Shown: positions 1 to 8,193 of the stretch, piece after piece | Layout: every line of letters begins with the position of its first letter | How positions within the stretch are numbered: position 1 is the stretch's first letter | Source of the DNA: JBCDLI01 sp038745535 | Lineage (GTDB): Bacteria; Pseudomonadota; Alphaproteobacteria; Rhizobiales; Rhizobiaceae | Direction of reading: 5' to 3' | DNA length: 64,000 nt | Assembly (NCBI GenBank): GCA_038745535.1 | Contig: JBCDLI010000001.1 | Coordinates: 1 to 64,000 of the forward strand | Position numbers and translations under genes: made by a program | Notes under the pieces: model-generated | Told to the model about the DNA's origin: nothing | Seen by the model: the letters and a program-made list of their open reading frames with translations, nothing else | The model's database searches: none

Positions 1-701
1 ATTGGATTTGCGATCAGTATGCCGCCATGGTGCAGTGCTTTGAGGTCACGTCTCATCGCGATCAAATCCGCCATCTGTTCAGGCGTGTCCAAGCGCAGAG
101 GTGCTACTATTCCAACCTTCTGAGACCAGAATGCTGGCAGTTCGTCTTGGCCAAAGGCGACGATCGGGACGCCCTTGGTCTCTAAGAACTCAATCGTTTT
201 CGGGATATCTAAAATTGCCTTTGGGCCTGCGCTAACAACTGTCACCGGCGTTTGCCCCAGTTCTTCAAGGTCAGCTGAAATGTCGAATGTTGTCTCGGCT
301 CCGCGGTGCACGCCTCCGATTCCGCCCGTTGCAAACAGTTCAATGCCTGCGAGGTGTGCCGCCATCATCGTTGCAGCGACTGTCGTTCCGCCCGTCCTTC
401 CGGTCGCCATTGCATAGGCGAGGTCGGCGCGGGAGAGTTTCATTACCCCGTTTGTTTGTGCCAGCTTTTCAAGCTGTTCTTCGATCAAACCGATTTGTAA
501 TGCGCCATCAATGACTGCAATTGTTGCCGGAATTGCCCCTTCACTTCGTACGACTTGCTCGACGTCTTTGGCCATCGTCAGGTTATCGGGGTAGGGCATT
601 CCATGGGTAATGATTGTTGATTCAAGCGCGACAACTGCTGCGCCTGCTTCTAGTGCATCGGCAACTTCACTGGTGGTTTTGATGTTCATATTCGATGCCA
701 T
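1..701 (-). CDS. psuG: Pseudouridine-5'-phosphate glycosidase, partial (C-terminus outside the window)
   Basis: PsuG reversibly splits pseudouridine 5'-phosphate into uracil and ribose 5-phosphate. I translated the minus strand by hand. It opens MASNMNIKTTSEVADAL and contains ALESTIITHGMPYP, GRTGGTTVAATM, ATGGIGGVHRGAE, VSAGPKAILDIPKT and AFGQDELPAFW, all characteristic of the PsuG/IndA family. About 233 residues are present and the reading frame runs off the left edge. An in-frame ATG five codons in (MNIK) is an alternative start. The gene begins 16 bases after the stop of the PfkB kinase upstream on the same strand, so the two form a psuK-psuG operon. That neighbour supports the pseudouridine assignment over the related pigment-synthesis use of the fold. 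Confidence 0.93.
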   Translation of the reverse strand, partial: MASNMNIKTTSEVADALEAGAAVVALESTIITHGMPYPDNLTMAKDVEQVVRSEGAIPATIAVIDGALQIGLIEEQLEKLAQTNGVMKLSRADLAYAMATGRTGGTTVAATMMAAHLAGIELFATGGIGGVHRGAETTFDISADLEELGQTPVTVVSAGPKAILDIPKTIEFLETKGVPIVAFGQDELPAFWSQKVGIVAPLRLDTPEQMADLIAMRRDLKALHHGGILIANP

Positions 702-717
702 TATTTAGTTCTGTGAC

Positions 718-1683
718 CTATTGATTCACGTGTCGGGTTTTTGCGAGGTGAAATTCGAAATGATTGAGATCGCTTTGTGCACTTATGGCACCGCGTTTTT
801 CCAAAGCACAGAGAGCTGCAGCGATACCTTCCATCACTGCTCTTTGGATGCTGCAGTCCTCGCGCGAAACTGCCGCGATGGTGCCTCCCGCTAACGCATC
901 TCCCGCGCCGGTGACATCTAAAATGTTCTCGGCCTTCGGAATTTGAATTTCAATTGCATCCGCTCGCTGATCGATCACCCGGACGGCCTTTGCTCCATTT
1001 GTTATAACGAGAGCCGCGCGAGGAAAGATCGCTTGCAATTCCGCATTTGCTGCTGTGCTCAGCGCGGTTGCTTCTCTCTCATTCATGAACACCAAATCGG
1101 CCTTGTGCGCAGCGGACAGTATCCGCGGTATTTTCGACTGCGACGTGCCTAAAAGGACGAGCTTGCCACCGACTCCATTCGCTAATGCGGCAATAGTTTC
1201 TGTCGGCATATTAGCGTCAAGGATCACGGTTTGAGCGTTCTTGATCGCCGTGAGTACAGGTTTTCGTTGCACATGACGAGGCAGCGCAGTTTGATAGATG
1301 TCCATATCAGCAACGGCGGCGATAACATCGCCGTTTGGCTCGTGGATCGCGGTGTAGGTCGCCGATTGGCGATTTAAAAATACACCAGAGAGATCTGTTA
1401 TGCCGCTTAGTTCGATTTCGTGCTCGATAGCTGTCGAGGTCGGGTCACCGCCGCGTGCGCTGATAATCGCGGTCTTTGCCTCACACCGAAGATGAGCAAC
1501 GCGCAGACAATTGAACATCACGCCGCCAACCGTGTCGACCGTGTTGCCGGGGGCGGAGGTGCCGGGCCTGAACGTGTCTTTGAGCGTCGAAATCCTGTCC
1601 GTATGCGCTCCGCCTATGCCCACAATTGAGAATCGCTCGCTCACCGGATTTTCCCAAGATTTTGCCTCGCGATTGTTGGCCAT
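718..1683 (-). CDS. psuK: PfkB-family carbohydrate kinase, probable pseudouridine kinase
   Basis: A 321-residue ribokinase/PfkB-family sugar kinase. The C-terminal signature VTGAGDALAGG holds the catalytic Asp and anion hole, and the N-terminal IVGIGGAHTDRI is the usual first strand with its substrate-binding Asp. With psuG directly downstream, the likely reaction is ATP-dependent phosphorylation of pseudouridine to pseudouridine 5'-phosphate, which PsuG then cleaves. The family fold is certain; the substrate is inferred from the neighbour. The gene diverges from recA, and a perfect GAAC-N7-GAAC SOS box lies only 28 bases upstream of its start, closer to it than to recA. Confidence 0.85.
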   Translation of the reverse strand: MANNREAKSWENPVSERFSIVGIGGAHTDRISTLKDTFRPGTSAPGNTVDTVGGVMFNCLRVAHLRCEAKTAIISARGGDPTSTAIEHEIELSGITDLSGVFLNRQSATYTAIHEPNGDVIAAVADMDIYQTALPRHVQRKPVLTAIKNAQTVILDANMPTETIAALANGVGGKLVLLGTSQSKIPRILSAAHKADLVFMNEREATALSTAANAELQAIFPRAALVITNGAKAVRVIDQRADAIEIQIPKAENILDVTGAGDALAGGTIAAVSREDCSIQRAVMEGIAAALCALEKRGAISAQSDLNHFEFHLAKTRHVNQ

Positions 1684-1710
1684 ATGGGTTGGTTCCCGCT
1701 GAGTGCTTTG

Positions 1711-1725
1711 GAACTTTTATAGAAC
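1711..1725. promoter_or_regulatory. Candidate LexA (SOS) box, perfect alphaproteobacterial consensus
   Basis: The sequence GAACTTTTATAGAAC is an exact GAAC-N7-GAAC direct repeat, the LexA operator described for alphaproteobacteria. It lies in the recA/psuK divergent spacer, 123 bases from the recA start and 28 from psuK. It could serve recA, psuK or both. Confidence 0.7.
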
Positions 1726-1775
1726 AAAATCATTTTAATGAACAATTTCAATCACTAATCGGCGTTGAAATATGA

Positions 1776-1790
1776 GAACAAAAGTGGTAC
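1776..1790. promoter_or_regulatory. Second, one-mismatch SOS-box-like site before recA
   Basis: GAACAAAAGTGGTAC matches GAAC-N7-GAAC except for one base (GTAC in the second half-site). It is 58 bases upstream of the recA start, a normal operator position. Whether LexA uses this site, the perfect copy at 1711-1725, or both cannot be settled from sequence. Confidence 0.45.
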
Positions 1791-1847
1791 ATCTTTTTCG
1801 TGAATAGCTACGTCGATCGTAGCGATAGTGTCGTTTAGGGGATAGAA

Positions 1848-2939
1848 ATGCCACAGAATAATTTACGCCTCGTGGAAGGAAAGTCAGTGGACAAATCAAA
1901 GGCGCTCGATGCGGCGTTGTCCCAGATTGAGCGCGCTTTCGGCAAGGGCTCGATCATGCGTCTTGGCGCAAACGAGCAGGTCGTCGAAATTGAAACAGTG
2001 CCAACGGGCTCACTCGGTCTAGATATCGGTCTAGGCGTGGGTGGCCTGCCAAAAGGCCGTATTATAGAGATTTTCGGGCCCGAGAGTTCGGGTAAGACGA
2101 CGCTTGCACTGCATACAGTTGCCGAAGCGCAGAAGAACGGCGGTATTTGTGCATTTGTTGACGCTGAACATGCGCTTGACCCAGTTTACGCACGGAAGCT
2201 TGGCGTCTCATTAGAGGATCTGCTGATTTCACAGCCAGATACCGGTGAGCAGGCCTTGGAGATTGCAGACACGCTTGTCCGCTCGGGTGCATGCGACGTC
2301 CTCGTGATTGATTCTGTTGCTGCTTTGACACCGCGTGCTGAAATCGAGGGGGAGATGGGCGACTCACTGCCAGGCTTGCAGGCGCGTTTAATGAGCCAGG
2401 CACTTCGTAAGCTGACAGCGTCAATTTCGCGCTCGAATACGATGGTCATTTTCATCAACCAAATCCGTATGAAAATTGGCGTAATGTTCGGTTCGCCGGA
2501 GACGACCACGGGTGGCAATGCGCTCAAGTTTTATGCGTCTGTTCGTTTGGACATCCGTCGTATCGGTGCGGTGAAGGATCGCGATGAGGTCGTGGGCAAT
2601 CAGACCCGAGTGAAAGTCGTGAAGAACAAGCTCGCGCCGCCTTTCAAAGAGGTGCTTTTCGATATCATCTACGGTGAAGGCATATCGAAAATGGGCGAAC
2701 TCATCGATCTCGGCGTGAAGTCTGGCATTGTGGAAAAGTCCGGTTCATGGTTTTCGCATGATAGTGAGCGTCTGGGCCAGGGTCGTGAGAATGCAAAACA
2801 GTTCCTTCGTGATCATCCAGAGACTGCATTCCGCATTGAAAGCGCCATTCGTCAAAATGCGGGCTTGATTGCCGAACAAATGCTCGATGATCCCGAGATG
2901 CCTGCGTCCGATGATGCGGGGGACACAAAAGCGAGCTAA
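1848..2939 (+). CDS. recA: Recombinase A
   Basis: RecA forms filaments on single-stranded DNA, catalyses homologous strand exchange and activates LexA self-cleavage in the SOS response. The 363-residue length is standard. The Walker A motif GPESSGKT is at residues 77-84, Walker B is in DVLVIDSVAALTP, and loop-2 and core sequence such as NQIRMKIGVMFGSPETTTGG is intact. The C-terminal tail is acidic, as in the family. A strong AGGGGATAGAA ribosome-binding site precedes the ATG. A SOS box lies upstream and an intrinsic terminator directly downstream, so it is probably transcribed alone. Confidence 0.99.
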   Translation: MPQNNLRLVEGKSVDKSKALDAALSQIERAFGKGSIMRLGANEQVVEIETVPTGSLGLDIGLGVGGLPKGRIIEIFGPESSGKTTLALHTVAEAQKNGGICAFVDAEHALDPVYARKLGVSLEDLLISQPDTGEQALEIADTLVRSGACDVLVIDSVAALTPRAEIEGEMGDSLPGLQARLMSQALRKLTASISRSNTMVIFINQIRMKIGVMFGSPETTTGGNALKFYASVRLDIRRIGAVKDRDEVVGNQTRVKVVKNKLAPPFKEVLFDIIYGEGISKMGELIDLGVKSGIVEKSGSWFSHDSERLGQGRENAKQFLRDHPETAFRIESAIRQNAGLIAEQMLDDPEMPASDDAGDTKAS

Positions 2940-2963
2940 TTCACAAAGTGAATGAGTTTTGGA

Positions 2964-2989
2964 GCCCGGCAGATGCGCCGGGCTTTTTT
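2964..2989 (+). terminator. Intrinsic terminator of recA
   Basis: A perfect 7-bp GC stem, GCCCGGC paired with GCCGGGC around a 6-base loop, is followed by six T residues. It starts 24 bases after the recA stop. Confidence 0.88.
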
Positions 2990-3089
2990 GTTGGTCTGCG
3001 ATTGCGCTGGACAGCCCATACCCCGTTGACTAATCACGCGGTCGGGCCTTCAAGCCCGTTTTCCAATCAAATGTAGTCAGGCATTGAAT

Positions 3090-5759
3090 ATGGCGAGCGT
3101 TAACGACATCAGGTCCACGTTCCTGGATTTTTTCAAGACAAATGGTCACCAGGCCGTGTCGTCGAGCGCATTGGTCCCGAACAACGACCCAACGCTTATG
3201 TTCACGAATGCCGGTATGGTCCAGTTCAAGAACGTATTCACGGGTCTCGAAAAGCGCGATTATTCGCGTGCTACGACATCGCAAAAATGTGTCCGTGCAG
3301 GCGGAAAGCACAACGATCTTGACAATGTTGGTTACACAGCGCGGCATCACACTTTCTTTGAGATGCTCGGCAATTTTTCGTTTGGCGACTACTTCAAAGA
3401 AGACGCGATTGAGTTTGCTTGGAAGCTGATCACGAAGGAGTATGGTATCGACGCCAACCGCCTTCTCGTCACGGTCTACCATACCGACGACGATGCTTTT
3501 AACATTTGGAAGAAGGTGGCAGGACTACACGACGAGCGGATCATTCGTATCCCCACATCAGACAATTTCTGGGCGATGGGTGATACGGGTCCTTGCGGCC
3601 CGTGTTCGGAAATTTTTTATGACCATGGAGATCACATCCCCGGTGGGCCTCCCGGTTCGCCGGACGAAGATGGTGATCGCTTCATCGAGATTTGGAACCT
3701 CGTATTCATGCAATATGAGCAGGTGTCCAAAGAAGAGCGTATCGATTTGCCGCGCCCGTCCATCGATACGGGTATGGGTCTCGAGCGCATTGCTGCTGTC
3801 CTTCAAGGTCAGCACGATAATTATGACATCGATCTGTTTAAAGCACTGATCGCTAAGTCTGAGGAATTGACTGATACCCAAGCTGTCGGCGAACGGGAGG
3901 CCAGCCATCGTGTTATCGCGGACCACTTGCGGTCCTGCAGTTTCTTGATTGCCGATGGTGTTTTGCCGTCCAATGAGGGCAGGGGTTACGTGCTTCGTCG
4001 CATCATGCGTCGCGCTATGCGTCATGCCCATTTGTTGGGTTCGGGCGAACCGTTGATGCATCGTTTGTTCCCAACGCTCCAAACGCAAATGGGGCAAGCC
4101 TTTCCCGAGCTTGGTCGTGCTCGCGAACTCATCACAGAGACGCTTTTGCTGGAGGAAACACGGTTTCGTCGAACGCTGGAACGCGGTCTCGGTCTCCTGT
4201 CAGATGCATCCGCTGGTTTGGAGGATGGTGATGAACTTGACGGTGAAACTGCTTTCAAACTCTACGACACATACGGTTTTCCGTTTGACCTCACCGAGGA
4301 CGCGTTGCGTCGACGGGGCATCGGGGTGGATAAGATTGGCTTCGATCAGGCCATGGAGAAACAGCGCGAGGCGGCGCGAGCCAATTGGTCGGGGTCTGGC
4401 GATGCGGCAGAGAGCAAGGTTTGGTTTGAACTGCGCGAAGAGTTCGGTGCTACCGAATTTCTCGGCTACGACAACGAGCGTGCCGAAGGCATTATCTCTG
4501 CGCTGCTAATTGACGGAACTGCGGTTGATGAGGCCCATGAAGGGACCTCAATCTCAATCGTCTGTAACCAAACACCTTTCTACGCAGAAAGTGGTGGTCA
4601 AAAAGGCGACACCGGCACGATCTCAAGTGACGCTTTCAGTGTCGAAATCACGGACACGCGTAGATTCGCCGACGGACTTTTCGTTCATCACGGGCGGGTT
4701 TCTGCTGGCACACTGCGAACAGGTGATCCTGTGATCATGCAGGTCGACCGTGCAAGACGAGCAAAACTGAGAGCGAACCATTCCGCAACGCACCTGCTGC
4801 ACGAAGCGCTTCGGGAAGTTCTCGGTTCTCACGTGGCACAAAAGGGGTCGCTTGTTGCGCCGGACCGTTTGCGTTTCGATTTTTCGCACCAGAAGCCGAT
4901 CACCGCAGATGAGCTTGTTAAGGTCTCGGAAATTGCAAACGAAATTGTGCTCCAAAACAGTCCGGTGACGACGCGTATCATGGCCGTGGACGACGCCATC
5001 GAAGCGGGCGCAATGGCCCTGTTTGGCGAAAAATATGGCGATGAGGTTCGTGTCGTATCAATGGGCGAGGCGACCCGCGGCGAGAAGGCTGGAAAAACAT
5101 ATTCACTAGAACTCTGCGGCGGCACCCATGTCTCCGCCACGGGCCAGATAGGTCTTGCACAGATCGTAGCTGAAAGCGCGGTGTCGGCAGGTGTTCGCCG
5201 GATTGAAGCGCTCACGGGGGATGCGGCGCGCGCGTATTTGGCAAAGCAGGACGACCGGGTGCGCGAGATTGCTGGTTTCCTGCGTACATCCCCCGATGAG
5301 GTGACTGACCGGGTGCGTTCGCTTTTCGACGAACGTCGCCAACTGGAAAAAGAACTCACCGAGGCCAAGAAAGCGCTGGCGATGGCTGGTCCGGCTTCCA
5401 ACGGTGATGCTGATGCAACAGAAAACATCGGTGGAATTACCTTTATGGGGCGTACGCTTTCAGGCGTTTCGCCCCGCGATTTGAAGCCGATGGCTGACGA
5501 GGCCAAGGCTTCGATAAGTAATGGGGTTATTGTTCTCGCCGCGGCAAGCGACGATGGAAAAGCGAGTATTGTTGTATCGGTATCCGACGAGCTGAAAGAC
5601 CGATTGAGCGCTGTCGACTTGGTGCGCGCGGCATCTGCTGCGGTTGGCGGCAAAGGCGGCGGTGGCCGTCCAGATATGGCCCAAGCCGGCGGACCAGATG
5701 GTGCCGCAGTCGGCGCGGCCATTGAAGCGGTTCGAAAGGCGGTCGCTGCTGCAGTTTAA
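3090..5759 (+). CDS. alaS: Alanyl-tRNA synthetase
   Basis: AlaS charges tRNA-Ala and edits mischarged Ser and Gly. The protein is about 889 residues, normal for the family. It shows the class II catalytic domain at the N-terminus (MASVNDIRSTFLDFF, then FTNAGMVQFKNVF), the editing-domain zinc motif HSATH near the middle with the partner CGGTH further on, and a glycine-rich C-terminal DHHA1 domain (GGKGGGGRPDMAQAGG). I prefer the ATG at 3090 because an AGG ribosome-binding site sits 9 bases before it; an in-frame TTG two codons earlier is too close to that site. The gene follows recA after the recA terminator and runs convergently into dedA 11 bases later. Confidence 0.99.
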   Translation: MASVNDIRSTFLDFFKTNGHQAVSSSALVPNNDPTLMFTNAGMVQFKNVFTGLEKRDYSRATTSQKCVRAGGKHNDLDNVGYTARHHTFFEMLGNFSFGDYFKEDAIEFAWKLITKEYGIDANRLLVTVYHTDDDAFNIWKKVAGLHDERIIRIPTSDNFWAMGDTGPCGPCSEIFYDHGDHIPGGPPGSPDEDGDRFIEIWNLVFMQYEQVSKEERIDLPRPSIDTGMGLERIAAVLQGQHDNYDIDLFKALIAKSEELTDTQAVGEREASHRVIADHLRSCSFLIADGVLPSNEGRGYVLRRIMRRAMRHAHLLGSGEPLMHRLFPTLQTQMGQAFPELGRARELITETLLLEETRFRRTLERGLGLLSDASAGLEDGDELDGETAFKLYDTYGFPFDLTEDALRRRGIGVDKIGFDQAMEKQREAARANWSGSGDAAESKVWFELREEFGATEFLGYDNERAEGIISALLIDGTAVDEAHEGTSISIVCNQTPFYAESGGQKGDTGTISSDAFSVEITDTRRFADGLFVHHGRVSAGTLRTGDPVIMQVDRARRAKLRANHSATHLLHEALREVLGSHVAQKGSLVAPDRLRFDFSHQKPITADELVKVSEIANEIVLQNSPVTTRIMAVDDAIEAGAMALFGEKYGDEVRVVSMGEATRGEKAGKTYSLELCGGTHVSATGQIGLAQIVAESAVSAGVRRIEALTGDAARAYLAKQDDRVREIAGFLRTSPDEVTDRVRSLFDERRQLEKELTEAKKALAMAGPASNGDADATENIGGITFMGRTLSGVSPRDLKPMADEAKASISNGVIVLAAASDDGKASIVVSVSDELKDRLSAVDLVRAASAAVGGKGGGGRPDMAQAGGPDGAAVGAAIEAVRKAVAAAV

Positions 5760-5770
5760 GTAAGGCGAAG

Positions 5771-6385
5771 CTAGGTGATCTTTTGACTACGTCTTGTTTT
5801 CATTTTTTGTAGCGCACGACGCACGTGTTTTCCGATGATGATCGTCGCGATCAGCGCGCCTAGGAACCAAATTGTGTTGGCTATCGCATCATTTGTTTCG
5901 GCTATCGAATGGCGAAACACAAAGCCGATGGAAACAAAGATTGTGATCCAAACAGCTTCGCCGATCACCGCCATAATTGTGAATTTTGACCATTCGAGCC
6001 GGGTCGCGCCAACGACGTAGTTCAAATAGGGCCCAACCGGTGGAACCAGCCATCGGCTGAAGAAAACGCTGATTGCGCCTCGGTGCGCGGAAAATTGTTC
6101 AGCTCGCTCGATGACGTGATCATAACGCGTGGTGCGAAGCCGCTCTATTATCGCGGGGCCGCCTTTGCGGCCGATCCAATAGCTTGCCTGATCGCCAATG
6201 GTGGCTCCGACCAGCCCGGCGATAAAGACAATGGGTGCTGAGTAAACGCTCTCTTTCAGCATTGCGCCGACGGTCAGCAGCAAAATTGATGTTGGTACCG
6301 GTACGCCCATTTGCCCGAAAATCAAGGCGGTGACCAGCAGTGGAAGGCCGTAGATTGAGAACCACGTGAGCAGGATTTCAGCCAT
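5771..6385 (-). CDS. DedA-family membrane protein
   Basis: A 204-residue DedA/SNARE-associated integral membrane protein. It carries conserved family features: GLVGATIGDQASYWIGRKGG, the arginine-bearing FFSRWLVPPVGPYLNYVVGATRLEWSKF segment (quoted here by its parts FFSRWLVPP and NYVVGATRL), and several hydrophobic helices. DedA proteins are linked to flipping of undecaprenyl phosphate or other lipids and to envelope and proton-motive-force homeostasis; the exact substrate here is unknown. It begins 2 bases after the stop of a small membrane protein gene on the same strand, so the two are probably co-translated. Confidence 0.9.
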   Translation of the reverse strand: MAEILLTWFSIYGLPLLVTALIFGQMGVPVPTSILLLTVGAMLKESVYSAPIVFIAGLVGATIGDQASYWIGRKGGPAIIERLRTTRYDHVIERAEQFSAHRGAISVFFSRWLVPPVGPYLNYVVGATRLEWSKFTIMAVIGEAVWITIFVSIGFVFRHSIAETNDAIANTIWFLGALIATIIIGKHVRRALQKMKTRRSQKIT

Positions 6386-6387
6386 GC

Positions 6388-6759
6388 TCAGCGCGTTTCC
6401 TCTCTTTGCGTCTCCAGGATTTTATTCAGTGCATCGATCGCCTCAGATCGGCTTTTCGCATTTCGCCGTGCGATCATCCCAATGGGTGTCCGCCGAAGTT
6501 TTGCACTGTCGTCGATTTCCAGCGCACCCAAAACGTCTTCAATTGGAATATTATAATTGGATGCCAGAAACGACGGGGTCATCCACGGTTGTACGCGGAA
6601 TTGCTGTTCGCGTTGGTGCAGATCATGGAGGTCGCGAAGCGCGTTCAAACCGAAGAACAATGCGAGAGTTGCGGCTGTCGCAAAGCCAATAAGTAAAACG
6701 GGCTTTCGACGCCAAAGCCTCGAAAGCCCGTTGTTGTGATTGTCTGTCGGAGCAGACAT
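6388..6759 (-). CDS. Small single-pass membrane protein of unknown function, coupled to dedA
   Basis: A 123-residue protein I do not recognise. It has a basic stretch (LWRRKP), one transmembrane helix around residues 20-40 (LIGFATAATLALFFGLNAL), then a soluble C-terminal part with a predicted helix bundle ending in EAIDALNKILETQREETR. This arrangement suggests a membrane-anchored protein with a small domain; the side of the membrane it faces is not clear. The start is supported by an AGCAGG site just after the icd stop, and the stop is 2 bases from the dedA start. Oddly, the first ~20 codons contain a perfect 13-bp terminator-like hairpin (6697-6732). Confidence 0.75.
   Translation of the reverse strand: MSAPTDNHNNGLSRLWRRKPVLLIGFATAATLALFFGLNALRDLHDLHQREQQFRVQPWMTPSFLASNYNIPIEDVLGALEIDDSAKLRRTPIGMIARRNAKSRSEAIDALNKILETQREETR
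6693..6732 (-). terminator. Terminator-like hairpin downstream of icd, inside the next coding region
   Basis: On the minus strand, AACGGGCTTTCGA and its exact complement TCGAAAGCCCGTT flank a 10-base loop, and the second arm runs into TTTTAC. It lies 37 bases after the icd stop. This is a strong intrinsic-terminator structure with a short T-tract, but it falls inside codons about 10-22 of the following membrane protein gene. Translation of that gene would be expected to melt it. Confidence 0.5.
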
Positions 6760-6768
6760 CGTACCTGC

Positions 6769-7986
6769 TTAGTGTTTGGCCATTGCCGTTTGCAGGTTTT
6801 CGTCAATTTTGTCGAGGAAGCCTGTCGTTGAGAGCCAAGGTTGATCGGGACCGATCAGCAGCGCCAAATCCTTGGTCATGAAACCGCTTTCGACGGTGTT
6901 GATACAGACCTGCTCCAGCTGATCTGCAAACGTTTTGAGATCATCGTTGTCATCGAGTTTCGCGCGGTGAGCCAAGCCTCGTGTCCAAGCGAAGATCGAC
7001 GCGATGGAATTGGTTGATGTTTCTTCGCCTTTTTGGTGTTGGCGATAGTGGCGTGTCACGGTTCCGTGGGCAGCTTCTGCTTCAACAGTTTGACCATCGG
7101 GTGTCATCAAAACGGATGTCATCAGACCAAGTGAGCCAAAGCCCTGGGCAACGGTGTCTGACTGCACATCGCCATCGTAGTTTTTACAGGCCCACACATA
7201 TCCGCCAGACCATTTAAGGTTCGAAGCAACCATGTCGTCGATCAAGCGGTGCTCATACCAGATCTTTGCTTCTTCAAATTTGTCCTTGAATTCAGCGTCG
7301 TAGATCTCTTGGAAGATCTGCATAAACCGGCCGTCGTAGACTTTTAGGATCGTATTCTTCGTCGAGAGGTAAACTGGAACTTTGCGCTGAAGGCCGTAGT
7401 TCAGAGACGCACGCGCGAAGTCGACGATTGATTGGTCGAGGTTGTACATGCCCATGGCAATACCGGCATCGGGCGCATCATAAATCTCGTGTTCGATCTC
7501 GTTGCCGTCATCGCCAACAAACTTCATGTAAAGTTTGCCCTTGCTCGGAAATTTGAAATCTGTCGCACGGTACTGGTCGCCGAAGGCATGACGACCGACG
7601 ATTACCGGCTTGGTCCAGCCTGGCACAAGACGCGGAACGTTTTGACAGATGATTGGCTCGCGGAAAATAACGCCGCCGAGAATATTGCGGATTGTGCCGT
7701 TCGGTGAGCGCCACATTTTCTTGAGGCCAAACTCTTCCACGCGGCCTTCGTCCGGCGTGATTGTGGCGCATTTGACGCCGACGCCATACTCTTTAATCGC
7801 GTTGGCGGCATCGACGGTTATTTGGTCGTCGGTGGCGTCGCGGGCCTCCACTCCGAGGTCATAATATTTCAGGTCAACATCAATATACGGGTGGATGAGT
7901 TTTTCTTTGATAAATTGCCAGATAATGCGGGTCATCTCATCGCCGTCGAGTTCGACGACGGGGTTTTCCACCTTGATTTTGGCCAT
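6769..7986 (-). CDS. icd: NADP-dependent isocitrate dehydrogenase
   Basis: Converts isocitrate to 2-oxoglutarate plus CO2 with NADP+ in the TCA cycle. The 405-residue product begins MAKIKVENPVVELDGDEMTR and shows NLDQSIVDFARASLNYGL, STKNTILKVYDGRFMQIF and AEAAHGTVTRHYRQHQKGE, the eukaryote-like homodimeric NADP-IDH type usual in alphaproteobacteria. The frame stays open another 92 codons upstream, but the family start is the ATG at 7986. The gene diverges from trmJ. A terminator-like hairpin follows its stop, within the next gene. Confidence 0.97.
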   Translation of the reverse strand: MAKIKVENPVVELDGDEMTRIIWQFIKEKLIHPYIDVDLKYYDLGVEARDATDDQITVDAANAIKEYGVGVKCATITPDEGRVEEFGLKKMWRSPNGTIRNILGGVIFREPIICQNVPRLVPGWTKPVIVGRHAFGDQYRATDFKFPSKGKLYMKFVGDDGNEIEHEIYDAPDAGIAMGMYNLDQSIVDFARASLNYGLQRKVPVYLSTKNTILKVYDGRFMQIFQEIYDAEFKDKFEEAKIWYEHRLIDDMVASNLKWSGGYVWACKNYDGDVQSDTVAQGFGSLGLMTSVLMTPDGQTVEAEAAHGTVTRHYRQHQKGEETSTNSIASIFAWTRGLAHRAKLDDNDDLKTFADQLEQVCINTVESGFMTKDLALLIGPDQPWLSTTGFLDKIDENLQTAMAKH

Positions 7987-8193
7987 AGGTCCCTCGATCA
8001 ATTTTCGTTTTGAAAAGCCACTGGCTCCCGACCGTGGCTGCTCGTTAGGGCGGCTATAGCAAAGGGGTAAGCACCCGCAAACACTGCTAAAGTCATGGTT
8101 TGCGCCCGTTTTGTGCCAAAAATGACGGTGGTGGATTTCCCAAATTTGAATGCTAGACCGCGACTCAATCAAAACAGGCATCGCGTCATACAA

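Noticed and set aside
4829..5722. 297-residue minus-strand open frame inside alaS
   Set aside because: Ala/Ser-rich shadow of the alaS 3' half.
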